DNA from: Gambelia wislizenii | Lineage: Eukaryota; Chordata; Lepidosauria; Squamata; Crotaphytidae | NCBI GenBank assembly: GCA_030847615.1 | Contig: JAUMIR010000001.1 | Coordinates: forward strand, 446,702,687 to 446,766,686 | Reading direction: 5' to 3' | DNA length: 64,000 nt | In this document: positions 9,162 through 19,810 of the stretch, one piece after another | How positions within the stretch are numbered: the first letter of the stretch is position 1 | Layout: each line of letters opens with the position of its first letter | Translations under genes and position numbers: made by a program | Notes under the pieces: generated by a model | What the model was told of the DNA's origin: nothing | The model's database searches: none | Seen by the model: only the letters and a program-made list of their open reading frames with translations

Positions 9162-10812
9162 CTGTCCAACTTCCAAGACGCCTGGTCTTCCATAACGTCA
9201 GACCAATGGGTATTCCAGATCATCCGTACAGGCTATTGGATAGAGTTTGACACTCTGCCTCCGACGGGACGGGTTCGATCAACACTGCCCTCCCCTCCCC
9301 TCCTTGAGGAGGTGGAGACTCTGTTGCAGAAAGGGGCCATCGAACCTGTCGATCCCGACCTTCACCACCTCTGCTTCTTCTCGAGGTACTTTCTGGTTAC
9401 CAAGAAGGACGGCGGTCTGCGCCTGATTCTCGACCTCTGCGGGGTGAACAAGTACATAACCCCAAAGAAGTTCAGGATGGTCACCTTGGCATCGATCCTT
9501 CCACTTCTGCAGCAGGGCGACTGGTTCACATCCATAGATTTGAAGGACGCCTATTTTCACATCGGGATCCACCCGGCCCACAGGCGCTTCCTTGCATTTC
9601 AAGTTGGAACTGAAGTCTTCCAGTTCAGAGTTCTCCCCTTCGGCCTCTCCACCGCTCCTCGTGTCTTCACAAAGTGCATGGCAGTAGTGGCGGCTTTTCT
9701 TCGGCAGCAGGGAGTAGAGCTCTTCCCTTACATCGACGACTGGCTGATTGTGGCACAGTCTCGGCATCAGCTCGAATTCGATATTGGCCTCACCTTAGAT
9801 GTCTTAGACTACCTGGGACTTGTTGTCAAAATCGAGAAGTCTCAACTCCTGCCAGCGCAAGTAATTCAATTTATTGGGGCTCGTCTGAATTCCTCAACTG
9901 CAGCGGCTTACTTACCTCAGGACCGCTTCGACAACCTGCGATCCCTAATCCATGCCTGCCGTCGATCCCGAAGACTTCCGGCTCATTCAATCCAAGTGCT
10001 TCTCGGCCACATGGCAGCTATGATGTATGTCACTCGGCTTGCCAGACTTCGAATCCGTCCACTCCAGCGCTGGTTCCTGCAAGTGTTCGACCCTCTCCAC
10101 GATTTTCCAAACCAGATGCTCATGATGCCGAGAGCAGTTCAAATGTCACTGGACTGGTGGCTGGTACTGGACAATGTCTTGTCGGGCATGACCTTCGACC
10201 TTCCTCAACCGGAGGTCTCTTTGACAATGGACGCTTTGATGCAGGGATGGGGAGCACATCTCGACTCCTACAAAATCCAGGGTTCTTGGAGCACCGAGGA
10301 GCAAGCTCTCCATATCAACGTCCTGGAACTTCTCGCCGTCCAGAAGGCGTTGAGAGCCTTCGAATCCTTGGTGAGAGGCAGGACTGTACTAGTGCTGATG
10401 GACAACACGTCTGTCATGTACTACCTAAACAAGCAGGGAGGTACGAGGTCCCCTCAACTTCTCCAACTCACGCTGGACATATGGGAGTGGTGCATCGTAA
10501 GGAAGGTGTTTCTCCAATCCATCCATCTTCCAGGGGACGAGAACACTCTTGCCGACGGACTCAGCCGTTCGATTCTCTCCATCCATGAGTGGCATCTCCA
10601 CAGATCCGTCACCCTGGACCTGTTTCGAACCTTGGGGTTCCCTCAGGTGGATCTTTTTGCATCTCCCGAAAATGCTCAGTGTCCCCAGTTCTGCTCGAGG
10701 AAACGGGCTCCGGGATCGAGGGGAGACGCGTTCCTGTTCCAGTGGTCGGGTCCCGCTACTCTACCTGTTCCCTCCATTTCCACTGCTGACAAGGGTAATC
10801 ACCAAGCTTCGT
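9162..10812 (+). pseudogene. DIRS reverse transcriptase-RNase H (pol), broken
   Basis: Homologous reading starts after a TGA at 9159-9161, in the same frame as Gag, with no ATG before the RT core; a GTG at 9312 is the first alternative start. Counting from 9312, RT motifs are FFSRYFLVTKKDGG (22-35), SIDLKDAYFHIGI (74-86), FGLSTAPRVF (110-119) and the active site YIDD (140-143). RNase H carboxylates are all present: D307, E339 (NVLELLAVQ), D364 (LMDNTS) and D415 (ENTLADGLSR). After codon 480 (about 10750) the recognisable sequence moves to the +1 frame (PLLYLFPPFPLL), which indicates a 1-nt insertion, and then meets TGA at 10813-10815. The part after RNase H (VDLFASPENAQ...) corresponds to the methyltransferase-like region of DIRS pol. 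Not functional as it stands. Confidence 0.88.
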
Positions 10813-10815
10813 TGA

Positions 10816-12075
10816 GACAGAGCAAACACCATCCTAATTGCCCCATGGTGGCCTCGAAAACCATGGTTTGTGACCCTACTTCAGTTGGCGGACCGGCATT
10901 TCATCCACCTTCCATCCCGTACAGACCTGCTCACCATACACAGGGGCAAAGTCAGACATCCCGACCTGGACACTCTGTCTGACAGCCTGGAGGTTGACCC
11001 TGTAACTTTCCCTTCGGCTTCGGAACTCTCGGGTTCGGCCTCGGTGCCGGCGCGACCTGCATCTTTCCACCCAGACGTCCAGGCCGTCATTGATGCTGCA
11101 CGGAGGCCTTCCACCAAGAAATCGTATCACTATAAGTGGGAAAAGTATGAAGCGTTTATGGCATCCCGGGATCCGACCCTTGACCAATTCTCCATCCAGA
11201 CGGTCCTGGAATTTCTTCTACAACTGTCTTCCGCGGGCCTGTCGCTCTCTTCGATTCGCTGCTACTTGGCAGCCATCTCCGTCGAATTCCAGGCGAGAGG
11301 TCTCCCTTCTCCCTTCGTAGATGCCACGGTGAAGAAGTTTTTGAGAGGCTTTGCAAACCTTCACCCTCCGGTGACTGAACCGACCCCAGCCTGGAGCCTC
11401 GAACTGGTCCTCTCACAGCTGGTCCGCTGACCATTTGAACCAATGGCTTCCACTGATCTCCGACTGCTACCCTGGAAAACTGCATTCCTCGTGGCCATCA
11501 CTTCGGCACGTCAGGCTGGAGAGCTCTGTGCCTTGAGGTCCGATCCTCCCTACACTGCTTTCCACAAACATAAGGTGGTCCTTCGTCCCGACATCTTCCT
11601 ACCGAAGGTGGTCTCCAGCTTTCATCTTAATCAATCCATCACTCTTCCTGCTTTGATGCAGGATCCAAAAGACGAATTCAAACGCACCCTTCATCTCATG
11701 GACATTAGAAGAGCTCTGGCTTTCTACATTCAGTGGACTGCGTCCCACAGAAAGTCATCCAAACTGTTTTTTTCCTATGCTGACTCGAAACCCGGAGAGC
11801 CCAACTCCTTACAGAGACTATCGAAGTGGGTGACTTCGACCATCGCTCTCTGCTACGAACTGGCAAAGAAGCCTCTGCCTTCTCGGATTCGAGGACACTC
11901 TACGAGGGCTGTCTCCACATCAACAGCTTTTCTCTCTGGAGTGCCTCTAGAGGACATTTGTAGAGCTGCAACCTGGTCATCACCTTTGACTTTTATTTCT
12001 CACTATAGACTTGACTCTCGTTCTAGGAACGAGGCTGCCTTTGGAAAGGCTGTACTTTTATCTTCTATTCAATAA
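10816..12075 (+). pseudogene. DIRS tyrosine recombinase, broken by one TGA
   Basis: The enzyme that would integrate the circular DNA copy. Two blocks in the same frame are separated by TGA at 11428-11430. The first block, open from the TGA at 10813-10815, holds the pol tail (APWWPRKPW, LLQLADRH) and then the SAM-like core-binding domain (KKSYHYKWEKYEAFM ... FLLQLSSAGLSLSSIRCYLA). The second, from 11443, holds the catalytic domain; counting from that ATG the residues are R23 (TSARQAGEL), H152-x2-R155 (GHSTRA), W178 and the nucleophile Y188 (FISHYRLD). All catalytic residues are present. Only the TGA, probably a former CGA, breaks the protein. The frame has no early ATG of its own, so expression by overlap with pol is likely. 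Confidence 0.88.
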
Positions 12076-12232
12076 GTGAGTTTTCATGTTGCCAAGTCAT
12101 TATTGTTATTTTTGCTTTGATACCTTTGCTTAAGATTGTGTGTTTAATGGTTAAACTCTGGTGCATGCATAAGGGGTATATTTGGTGTAGGACATACCCG
12201 CCTCCATGAGTGAAGCTTGCCAGTAGTCTACA

Positions 12233-12327
12233 CCCAGCTGTGTGATTCACAGAGACCACGAAGAAGATGGGCAGGTTGCTTAACTGTAACCATAGATCTT
12301 CGAGTGGTCTTCTGTGAATTCACACAG
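12233..12327 (+). repeat. DIRS internal complementary region (circle-junction template)
   Basis: Positions 12233-12268 are the reverse complement of the left outer end (6354-6389, ATCTTCTTCGTGG...). Positions 12269-12327 are the reverse complement of the right outer end (about 12547-12603, ending GTAAGCAACCTG). The two outer ends are thus joined head to head, as required for the template that restores termini through a circular intermediate in DIRS replication. Confidence 0.92.
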
Positions 12328-12377
12328 ATCCGCCCATCCTCCCCTCTATGTCCCATTACATCATTTAAACATGCTTA

Positions 12378-12603
12378 ATGTTCCTGATGCTGCAAATTGC
12401 GGCGTCATTCAAGGAACTGAGGGGATTTTAGGCGGGAAGCCCTTATAAGGGACCGTTAGGATGTGCGGAGTTACCGCCAAAAATGTATCAAAGCACGTTC
12501 TGCCTAGCGGGTTCCGAAGCTCTGCGCAGGCGCAGGAGTAACCCAGCTGTGTGAATTCACAGAAGACCACTCAAAGATCTATGGTTACAGGTAAGCAACC
12601 TGT
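12378..12603 (-). repeat. DIRS right inverted terminal repeat
   Basis: Reverse complement of 6341-6562 with scattered differences (for example GTTCCGAAGC here against GCTTTGGAAC on the left). It extends further outward than the left repeat, through GGTTACAGGTAAGCAACCTG, a sequence that is copied in the internal complementary region and recurs at 63572 in a second element. Confidence 0.9.
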
Positions 12604-14114
12604 CCTTTCACATCATTTGCATGGGGAGACTCATGGCCAGTATCAACCTGAAGTGAAAAATCACCCTGGAAACCTGTTGAAGAGCAAGGTATTAATAGCT
12701 TAAATCCTTTTTAAAAACCATTTTAACCATCCTGTCTCTTCCTCTCATTTCTCTCCCTATTTTCCTCTTCATCCCTTTCCTTTTATTTGCTTCAATTGCA
12801 AAATACAAGGTCCCCCCCCCCAGTTTCAACAATTTAATAAACAACATCAAAGTACATTCTTTTTCTTTCACCTCAACTAAGCAAGGCCTATAGTGACAAA
12901 GTCTGAAAATTCCTGAACTAAACAAGACTTCAGAGGCCATCTGTTTCCAGAGGATTTAAATCAATCCATCTCCTGGGTACATCTGTTAGCCTCCAGAGAA
13001 ACAAAATATGTCAGAAGCTAATGGTGTTATTGAATAGTGGTTGGGGAAGATGGAATAAGCTTTATCCTAGTATGTTTCAAGCCCTTCATTATTAACAGTG
13101 TCACTTTAGTCGTCATCGTCGTCATCATCATCATCTTGGTCATCACCACCATTTCTGTTATCATCCAATTTATCAATATGCTATCAGAACAGGGAAGTTA
13201 CATCTTCCCAGCTCTCTGAATACAGCTTCCCATTTTATCCTATCTAACCTGCATCTCCCATCTCACAGAAATGGTTAGCAATTCTTGATTCATAGTTCTT
13301 GCCTGGGGCCAGGAATAAGAACATCTGTTGGCTACATATGAACATAACCACCCATGTTAACATTAAGCCCACAGCACTCTTTTCAAATGACCATACTCCT
13401 GTCACAGCTGCCAAGACCGTGATGGACTGAAAAGGTGGATTCAACTTCTAGTGTCCAGTGGTGACTATAGGGGGACATCAGCCTAGATCCAGAATGTCTG
13501 CATCATCCTATTTAAGATATGGGGAATACCGGGGTTTAATTACATATGTGACCTCAGATTTACAATATAACACTGCTACATTCCCACCAGGTGTACAAGG
13601 AAACAGAGAGTGCCACAGGATCTACTGTAAGTAACAAAGGCAGTCTCTCTGGCCCCTTTTCAGCCTCAGTTCTGTTTGATATTCCTTGCTTAGAATCTAG
13701 GTGTTGGCCATGATCCTGCAGCTATGAGACACAGAGATGCAGCTATGAGACACAGCAATGGCAATCTCCCAGCCACCCACTGCAAAACCTACCTTTTCTC
13801 AGCAGCAGCTCTCTAAAACCTGGCCACTTCCAGGTCAGAAGAGAACAGGATGACCAACACAGCAACAGGGATCCACAGAAATTTCTAGGAGTCCTCCAGA
13901 GGTCCAGCTGCAAATGATGTCATTGCTCTGCATCTAGCTATAGAAAAAGAGCTGTGTACTTATCTGCTGCTCCCCCCCCCCCGCTCTCCAGTGATTAGGA
14001 AATGGCCACCTTTGAGGGGCTGCTGCAGCTTAGAAAATGTAAGCTGAGGGAGAGATTTTGGTCACTGTGTGGTCAGTAGAGAATTCTGACCTCTGCAACA
14101 ACCAAAAAAGTGAG
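12604..14114. other. No gene; short tandem duplication
   Basis: Nothing recognisable except a CAT/CGTCAT trinucleotide-rich patch near 13110-13130, a 21-bp direct duplication with unit TGCAGCTATGAGACACAG at about 13716-13757, and a C-run at about 13973-13982. Confidence 0.5.
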
Positions 14115-14640
14115 GGGTTGTCAGCGGTGAAAAAACTCCTCACAGAATGCAAGGAGGATCCTACCTGTCTTAATGGCATTCTGCCTGATTTCACCATATT
14201 GTGAAGGAGGGGGGCCCAAAACAGCAAAAACCTTGCCAGAAAAGCCTTCACGGCTTTCCCTGTCTTTAAAAAAAAAACAAAAAACACCAGTGCGAGGATG
14301 CACGTTTCCACTCATTAGGACAAGTGAGTTTATCTGATTCGCTTGCCCAAATGAGAGGAAATATGAATCAGATTGGCTGGACAAGTGCAGGAGGCAGGGC
14401 TTGCTAGCAAGGCAAGTGCCTGCTGCCACCATGTTGGATTTTCACCTTAGTGGGCAAGTGCTATGGCAAGAAAATGGGGTATTGGTCCCCCCCTTTTCTG
14501 CTGTTGTACTAAAGTGAAAAACTGCTCAATTGCGCCTTGGATTTTTTTTTTAAGGTAGTGGTTGGCAAATTCAGGTAAGTGCACACATGAGTAAATCACT
14601 CACAGCCGCCATATTTCCAAGCGGGCATAGAGAGCTTAAG
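14115..14640 (+). mobile_element. Unclassified ~500-bp interspersed repeat, copy A
   Basis: Aligns in order with 23670-24160: GTGAAAA.ACTCCTCA.AGAAT, TCTAAATGG-like followed by CCATATT.GAAGGAG, then CACTCATT.GGACAA, CACCATGTTGGATTTTCACC.TAGTG, a C-run, and finally GAGTAA.TCACT with GCC.TATTT-like sequence. No coding capacity and no RT-like motif. Terminal repeats are not clear. It may be a non-autonomous DNA transposon, but the class is open. Confidence 0.65.
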
Positions 14641-15165
14641 GAGCAGAAAAACCATTAGGATAGGTCGCAGCTGCTGTGAAATGTCATTACTATGAGACAC
14701 TCCGTTTTTTTTATAGACAAGCCCTGAGTTGCAATAGTGTAGTTCCAACACTTGCCACTGTAATGCAACAACAAGATGTCACCCAATATGTTTAAATTAT
14801 TATTGTTGTTATATTTTAAAATTCTGTAATTCTGTAAGGGTGGCAACCTGAATTATGGCAAAGGATGCACTAAACTAGATGTTTTCCATATTATATGGCC
14901 TATTACATAACAAATGGCAGGCCTGGGGGAAAAGTGGTAATCATCCCTTACCAGCACTACATATACACATAACTTTGTATTTGGAGTTTGCACTTGTGCC
15001 AATGGAAGCTTTCCTGCCATTGTAAACACCAGACATGAAGAGATCATAAACAATTATATATGTCACAAAAATAGCAGAAGGGTATTGAAAACTTCTGGAC
15101 CGCAGATGATGTCAACAATACTGTGAATTCAGGCAGGTGGGAAAACCAATGTATTTCATTGTCAA
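14641..15165. other. No recognisable feature
   Basis: AT-rich, with a TTATTATTGTTGTTAT patch near 14797-14812. Short antisense ORFs carry no motif. Confidence 0.5.
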
Positions 15166-15167
15166 CA

Positions 15168-15168
15168 A

Positions 15169-15202
<34 letters not shown>

Positions 15203-16135
15203 TTTATTTATACCCCGCCCCTCTGTTAAAACAACCGGGGCGGCTTACAAAAATTAAAATACAATACAGATAAAATCCCCAAACACCCCCCACCCCACCC
15301 TCCCCCATAAAAAAATTAAACAATTATAAATTAAAACCAACTGATCTAAAATCACAATTAAAAACAATAAATACAATAAAATACTATAAATGGCCAGCGG
15401 ACTAAAAGAAGCCAGGATCCTGAGGCCGGGATCTAATTAGGAAAGGCCTGCCAAAAGAGATCCGTCTTTAGTGCTTTTTTAAAGCTACTCAGGGTTATCT
15501 GACGGATCTCGTTCGGCAGGTCATTCCACAATTTGGGGGCGATTACCGAAAAGGCCCTCTGGGAGGTTGCAGACAGCCTAGATTTTTGTGGCTGAAGCAA
15601 ATTCCACCCAGAGGACCGGAGTGCGCGGGGAGGATTGTATGGGAGGAGGCGGTTCCGGAGATAAGTTGGACCCAAGCCATTTAGGGCTTTAAAGGTAATA
15701 ACCAACACCTTATACTGGGCCCGGAAACTGATAGGCAGCCAGTGGAGAGATCTTAACACTGGAGTTATATGGTCTCTCCGAGATGTTCCCGAGACCACTC
15801 TGGCTGCCATATTTTGTACCAACTGAAGTTTCCGGACCAAGCATGAGGGCAGCCCCATGTAGAGCGCATTGCAGAAATCTAGACGAGAGGTTACCAGTGC
15901 GTGCACCACAGTCTCGAGGTCCTTTACTTCCAGGAAATGGCACAGCTGGCGTATCAGCCAAAGCTGATAACAGGCACTCCTGACTGTCGCATTCACCTGA
16001 CTCGTCATCTGAAGCGATGAATCAAGGAGCACCCCAAGACTGCGAACACAGTCCTTAACGGAGAGTGTGACCCCATCCAGGACTGGAGGTTGCAACCCAA
16101 CTCCTGGTTTCGGGGCCAAAAGTCCTGTGCAACTG
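15168..16135 (-). mobile_element. L2-like LINE, 5'-truncated
   Basis: An antisense LINE 3' half. The 3' end on the plus strand is an (AAT)n microsatellite at about 15168-15200 followed by AATTTATTTATACCCCGCCC, the usual tail of reptile L2-type elements. The coding part lies at 15433-16119. The same tail motif recurs at about 18450, 30045, 45890 and 57950 in this window. Confidence 0.85.
15433..16119 (-). pseudogene. L2-like LINE reverse transcriptase C-terminal part
   Basis: A 228-codon open fragment of ORF2, lacking endonuclease and the RT catalytic core because of 5' truncation. Recognisable post-catalytic segments of CR1/L2-superfamily RT are SLGVLLDSSLQM (about 29-40), LVTSRLDFCNALYMGLPS, LQLVQNMAARVVSGTSRRDH, then LHWLPISFRAQYKVLVITFK and SAPKLWNDLPNEIR-like sequence towards the end. 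The stop is natural, just before the 3' UTR. Long for a dead copy, which suggests moderate age. Confidence 0.82.
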
Positions 16136-16520
16136 ATCCTTTATAAATAATGAAAATTTAAGGGGATAAATGGGTATCTTTTGTCGTGCCTTCCTGTCTA
16201 GGAGCCCATAACTAACAATGCAAATGCATTTTTGATATTTCAAAGCATGAGAGTTTACATAAAAGAAGACTACTGGGAAGCTGAGATTTCTCACCTGAAC
16301 CAATAAGCTATTTAAAAATACATGTCACTTTGCATTTCCCATCTTGAACCTAGAGAGCAAAGAAAGTGTGGAATCACTTGCAGTGAAAAAAGTTCTGTTA
16401 GGGGTTGGGAACGGTTAGGTTTCTAGCTACAATTCCTAGGATTCTTTGGAGGAAAGCCATGGCAGTTAAATCAGTAATTACCATATGGGTGTGCGTTTGC
16501 CTGTGGTATAGATATACTCT
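16136..16520. other. No gene; possible hAT-like scrap
   Basis: ACAATTCCTAGGATTCTTTG and CATGGCAGTTAAA at about 16430-16470 resemble part of the hAT-like fold-back family found at 22.11 and 53.27 kb. The rest is unassigned. Confidence 0.35.
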
Positions 16521-16524
16521 TTGT

Positions 16525-17105
16525 TGTCATTAACTGCTGCCAGGTCGACTTCAACTTATGGCCACCCTATGAATGAGAGACCTCCAACACATCCTGTCAT
16601 TAACAGCCCTGCTCAGGTCTTGCAGACTTAGGGCCATGGCTTCATTGATTGAGTCTATCCATTTGAAATGTGGTCTTCCTCTTTGCCTACTGAGTTCTAC
16701 CTTACCAAGCATTATTGTCTTTTCTAGCAAGTCATGTCTTCTTGTGATATGTCCAAAGTATGACAGTCTCAGTTTAGGCATCTTGGCTTCTAGGGAGAGT
16801 TCAGGCTTCATTTGCTCTAGGACCCCTTGAGTACCCAGCTTGTGCGGGCAATTAGCTAACACACATTGGATGCTGTTTAATGCAGTTAGATGTGTAAATA
16901 GCTATTGCTTAAAACAATTTGTAAGCCGCTCTGATAGCCTTGTGGCTGAAGAGCGGGGTATAAATAAATATTTTTTTTTGTCTTTTTAGCAATCCACAGC
17001 ATCTGTACAACTCTTCTCCAGCACCACATTTCAACTGAGTTGATTTTTTTTCCCTATCAGCTTTCTTCATTGTCCAGTTTTCACAACCATATATAGAAAA
17101 GATAT
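16525..17105 (-). mobile_element. BovB (RTE) LINE 3' fragment with nested insertion
   Basis: Antisense BovB 3' end: at the left, CTTCAACTTATGGCCACCCT followed by ATGAATGAGAGACC, matching the copy at 52755. Encoded C-terminal residues include KMPKLRLSYFGHITRR and GRPHFKWIDSIN (16551-16862). The BovB sequence is interrupted between about 16838 and 16976 by about 140 bp ending in GGTATAAATAAATA, an L2-type or SINE tail; BovB resumes at TTTGTCTTTTTAGCAATCCA. It ends near 17105. Confidence 0.85.
16838..16976 (+). mobile_element. Small retroelement tail nested in BovB
   Basis: The stretch GTAAGCCGCTCTGATAGCC ... GCGGGGTATAAATAAATA is the type of 3' tail carried by L2-mobilised elements in reptiles. 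It interrupts an otherwise collinear BovB fragment, so it inserted later. Exact ends and target duplication are not resolved. Confidence 0.6.
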
Positions 17106-18140
17106 ACTCTTACAGCACCCTATATCAGATTAGGAACTGCTGAAGAAATATGAGAGTGCTCATACTTCAGCATCCAGACAGAATTGTTCTATAGTTATTA
17201 AGTAGTTCTTCCTTTAAGCTATCATCTTACATTTCAGAATATTGCATCCTTCCAGCTCCCGACAAGAACAAGCAGTACTGCCTAAGCCTCAGGGAAAGAA
17301 ACACAGAAAAGCAATGAAGTTCCAATAGGCCAACATATATCACACCTTACTGCGGTGTATCATTATCCTCAGATAGATTCTCCCCCCCCCCCTTCAAGAC
17401 TCTTGCACCACTATAAGCAGCCTTGTTCTAAATAAGCTCATACAGATGCATTGACAAACAGGTGGGAGAAGGCACAGCAATAGTATAGAAGTAGTGTGTA
17501 TCTACACACACAATCTGCCCCTCTGTTCCCTCTGCTCTCTTCTGATGCTCCCATCTGTTTGCTGTATAATTCCTTGCTAAAGTCACTTTTTTCTCTGCAG
17601 CCCCCAGGCCTGGGTGCAGAGATCTGCCCCCTCCTCCCTTCCAACAGTCCGGTGGGCTTGTGAACATGTGTTTCTGGGAAGCAGACACCAGCTGGCTAGG
17701 GGGATATTTGCATATTCAGCTAAAAGTGCCAGAGCTGAGCTGGAAATGCCTGGAGGAATCTATGGCAGGATGGAGAGAAGCGGGAAGCCTTGGTCAGCTA
17801 GAGGTCAAGTGGAACAGATTTCCAAACGAGTGGCCAGATGGCAAGTGGCATGGGGGAGGGAAGGGGCTCAAACTTTTGCACCAGATAAATAAAACTGTTA
17901 AGTCAACAGACGATCAGTGAGCTACAGGGGAGATAACAAATTTTGTCCTGCTGGTTATTCCTGAAGATGTGGAAAATAGATACAGTACTACGGAACTATG
18001 TTTTTACATAGGCAGGCCTATGGTTTACATGTTTTCTTCATGAACAAAATGCTTGCCATTCTGAGGGGGACACCACAGGGGAAGGCCTTATATACTGCAC
18101 AGATGTGGAATCGGCAGGCTCAGTGGGTCAGCTCCAGACA
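17106..18140. other. No recognisable feature
   Basis: C-run at about 17382-17392. Overlapping short ORFs on both strands around 17428-17920 are typical of open GC-balanced sequence and carry no domain. Confidence 0.5.
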
Positions 18141-18144
18141 CAGT

Positions 18145-18330
18145 CATAAGAACAACCAGTCTAGATCAGACCACAATCCTGTCTGCTCATTCAGGCATTC
18201 TGTTCACTCAATGGCCATCCAATTGCCTCTGGGAAGGCCACAAGCAGGATGATCACAATAGCAGCCTCCTACTGCAGCCCCAGCAGCTGATACCCAGCGG
18301 CAGGCATACTGCCTCTGGCACTAGAGACAA
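18145..18330 (-). mobile_element. CR1/L3-like LINE fragment
   Basis: AGAACAACCAGTCTAGATCA, CATTCTGTTCACTCAATGGC and TGCCTCTGGGAAGGCCACAA are diverged versions of a common CR1 3' region read antisense. No coding remains. Confidence 0.5.
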
Positions 18331-18444
18331 AAGGAGTCAGGCTGGGTGCCTACCGGTAACTTCTTTTGCCAGTTGCGCACCAACCCTGTAGCCCAGACGG
18401 AAGAGGAAGTTGGTTGTAGCTGTATGGGTGCCACTGCTACTGGG

Positions 18445-18500
18445 TAATTTTTATTTATTATTTTATTTATATCCCACCTTTCTCAAGGTGGTAAGCCAGC
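18445..18500 (-). mobile_element. L2-type tail fragment
   Basis: TTTATTTATTATTTTATTTA followed by TATCCCACCTTTCTC resembles the antisense L2 3' tail at 15168. Confidence 0.45.
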
Positions 18501-19435
18501 TGGTAAGCCAACCTGCCCTAGTGGAGGAGGTTGGCAGTTGCAGTAGTGCTGGTACATGTTGGTCTTCTTAAAGGGCTGATGTAGACCTTGATCCCATACT
18601 ACATATAATTTGGCCTTGTAAACAGAACACAAAAGGAGTCATTTATATTTTTCAGGTAATTTCCAATCTACCACTCTTTCTCTCTTCCCATGATGACCTT
18701 CCATGGCTCACAAAAAGTTCATCCAGCATGACCCATTTTCTTCCCATACTATGGACAGCTGCTGCAAGATGTCTGGTTCTTATTTGTTTTATGAATCCCC
18801 AGCTTTCACAAGGAATTTGTTTTAATTGAACTACAGTGGATCCATAACCTTGTGGGACAAGGACATCCGCCTGGCTGCTGGTAGAGACACTTAGTCCCTC
18901 TTCCCTTCCCCCAATTACTCTTCATTCCCCGCTAGAAAAATAAAACATTTGGCACAATAATGGGAGTCCAAACAGAAAGCTTCTTCCCACCCACCCACCA
19001 ACTGGGGTTCAGTGGGGTTTAGACCTCTTTGGGAATGAGAGGAGGCTGGTGAGTATTTTCCAGCTGCTTTACACACAGGCTAGGATGCTGAAAAGCAGGC
19101 TGAATGGAGCTGAACAGGGTCCATCCTTTGTGTGGGGGCAGGGAGGTAAGGTACAGCACATGTTTGTGACAAGGGCCTCCCACAGGCAGACTACAATCCA
19201 CAACTCATAAAAAGAAAGTTTCTATTTTAATTCTGATAGTGCAATTTTATTGCCCTATGTTCCCACCCCAGAGCATGAAACAGATATTGGCAACATGCAG
19301 TATGTGCATGCTTGAATAACTGCATATCTTAGATATTTATTCACATATTTGGTCCTGTATATCCTGTCAACGGATGATAACTTACTTTGGACATACCATG
19401 ACACGACTCACCGGAAAATATGATAATCTTTGGTC
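18501..19435. other. No recognisable feature
   Basis: No repeat family, RNA or coding motif is recognised. Confidence 0.5.
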
Positions 19436-19437
19436 AA

Positions 19438-19683
19438 ACTGGAGGCAGTAGGAAAGGAGGAAAATTTGGGTTCAAATTACAAGAAAAGAGATTCCACCCA
19501 AACATTAGAACGAACTTCTTTGCTGTTAAGAGTTGAGTGTGGCGGACTCTCTATCTTTGGATGTCTTTAAATAGAAGTTGGATGGGCATCTTTCCGGAGT
19601 GTTTTCTGTGTTCCTGTATGGAAGGGCGTTGGACCAGATGGCCTTTGAGGTTCCTTACCAACCTTAAAATTCTATTATTCTAA
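19438..19683 (+). mobile_element. CR1 LINE 3' end, sense
   Basis: Encodes, with stops, the terminal CR1 ORF2 motif (RFHPNIRTNFFAVK-like around 19490-19530) and then the 3' UTR with GGACCAGATGGCCTTTGAGG and TCCTTACCAACCTTAAAATT, ending in ATTCTATTATTCTA. This is the standard CR1 3' arrangement, including the short octamer-like repeat at the end. It is 5'-truncated. Confidence 0.8.
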
Positions 19684-19754
19684 GACTACATTACAGCTGG
19701 GATTGATTCATTTGCAAGAACTGAGCAGGGCTGTTGATGACTAGGATTTGGTTC

Positions 19755-19810
19755 CCCATTCATAGGGTCAGTATAAGTTGAAGCTGACTTGATGGCACAT
19801 AACAACAAAT
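19755..19810 (+). mobile_element. BovB/Sauria SINE tail fragment
   Basis: CATAGGGTCAGTATAAGTTG, CTTGATGGCACATAACAACA: the shared 3' tail of BovB and Sauria SINEs with an ACA run. The upstream part is too diverged to decide between LINE and SINE. Confidence 0.6.

Larger units (their letters stand above)
6341..12603 (+). mobile_element. DIRS-type tyrosine-recombinase retrotransposon, near full length
   Basis: All structural hallmarks of a DIRS element are present in about 6.26 kb: split inverted terminal repeats (about 6341-6562 and 12378-12603), an internal complementary region (12233-12327) that repeats the outer ends of both terminal repeats, and the ORF order Gag, RT-RNase H, tyrosine recombinase. 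DIRS elements replicate through a circular DNA that is integrated by the recombinase, so no target duplication is expected and none was seen. Gag is open; pol and recombinase carry three TGA codons and a frameshift. The left boundary is uncertain by about 13 bp because the internal region supports a start at 6354 whereas ITR similarity reaches 6341. Confidence 0.93.

Noticed and set aside
9674..10588. A 304-codon second-frame ORF within pol
   Set aside because: It overlaps the RT-RNase H frame, which carries all the family motifs; its own translation is Ser/Arg/Pro-rich and has no motif.
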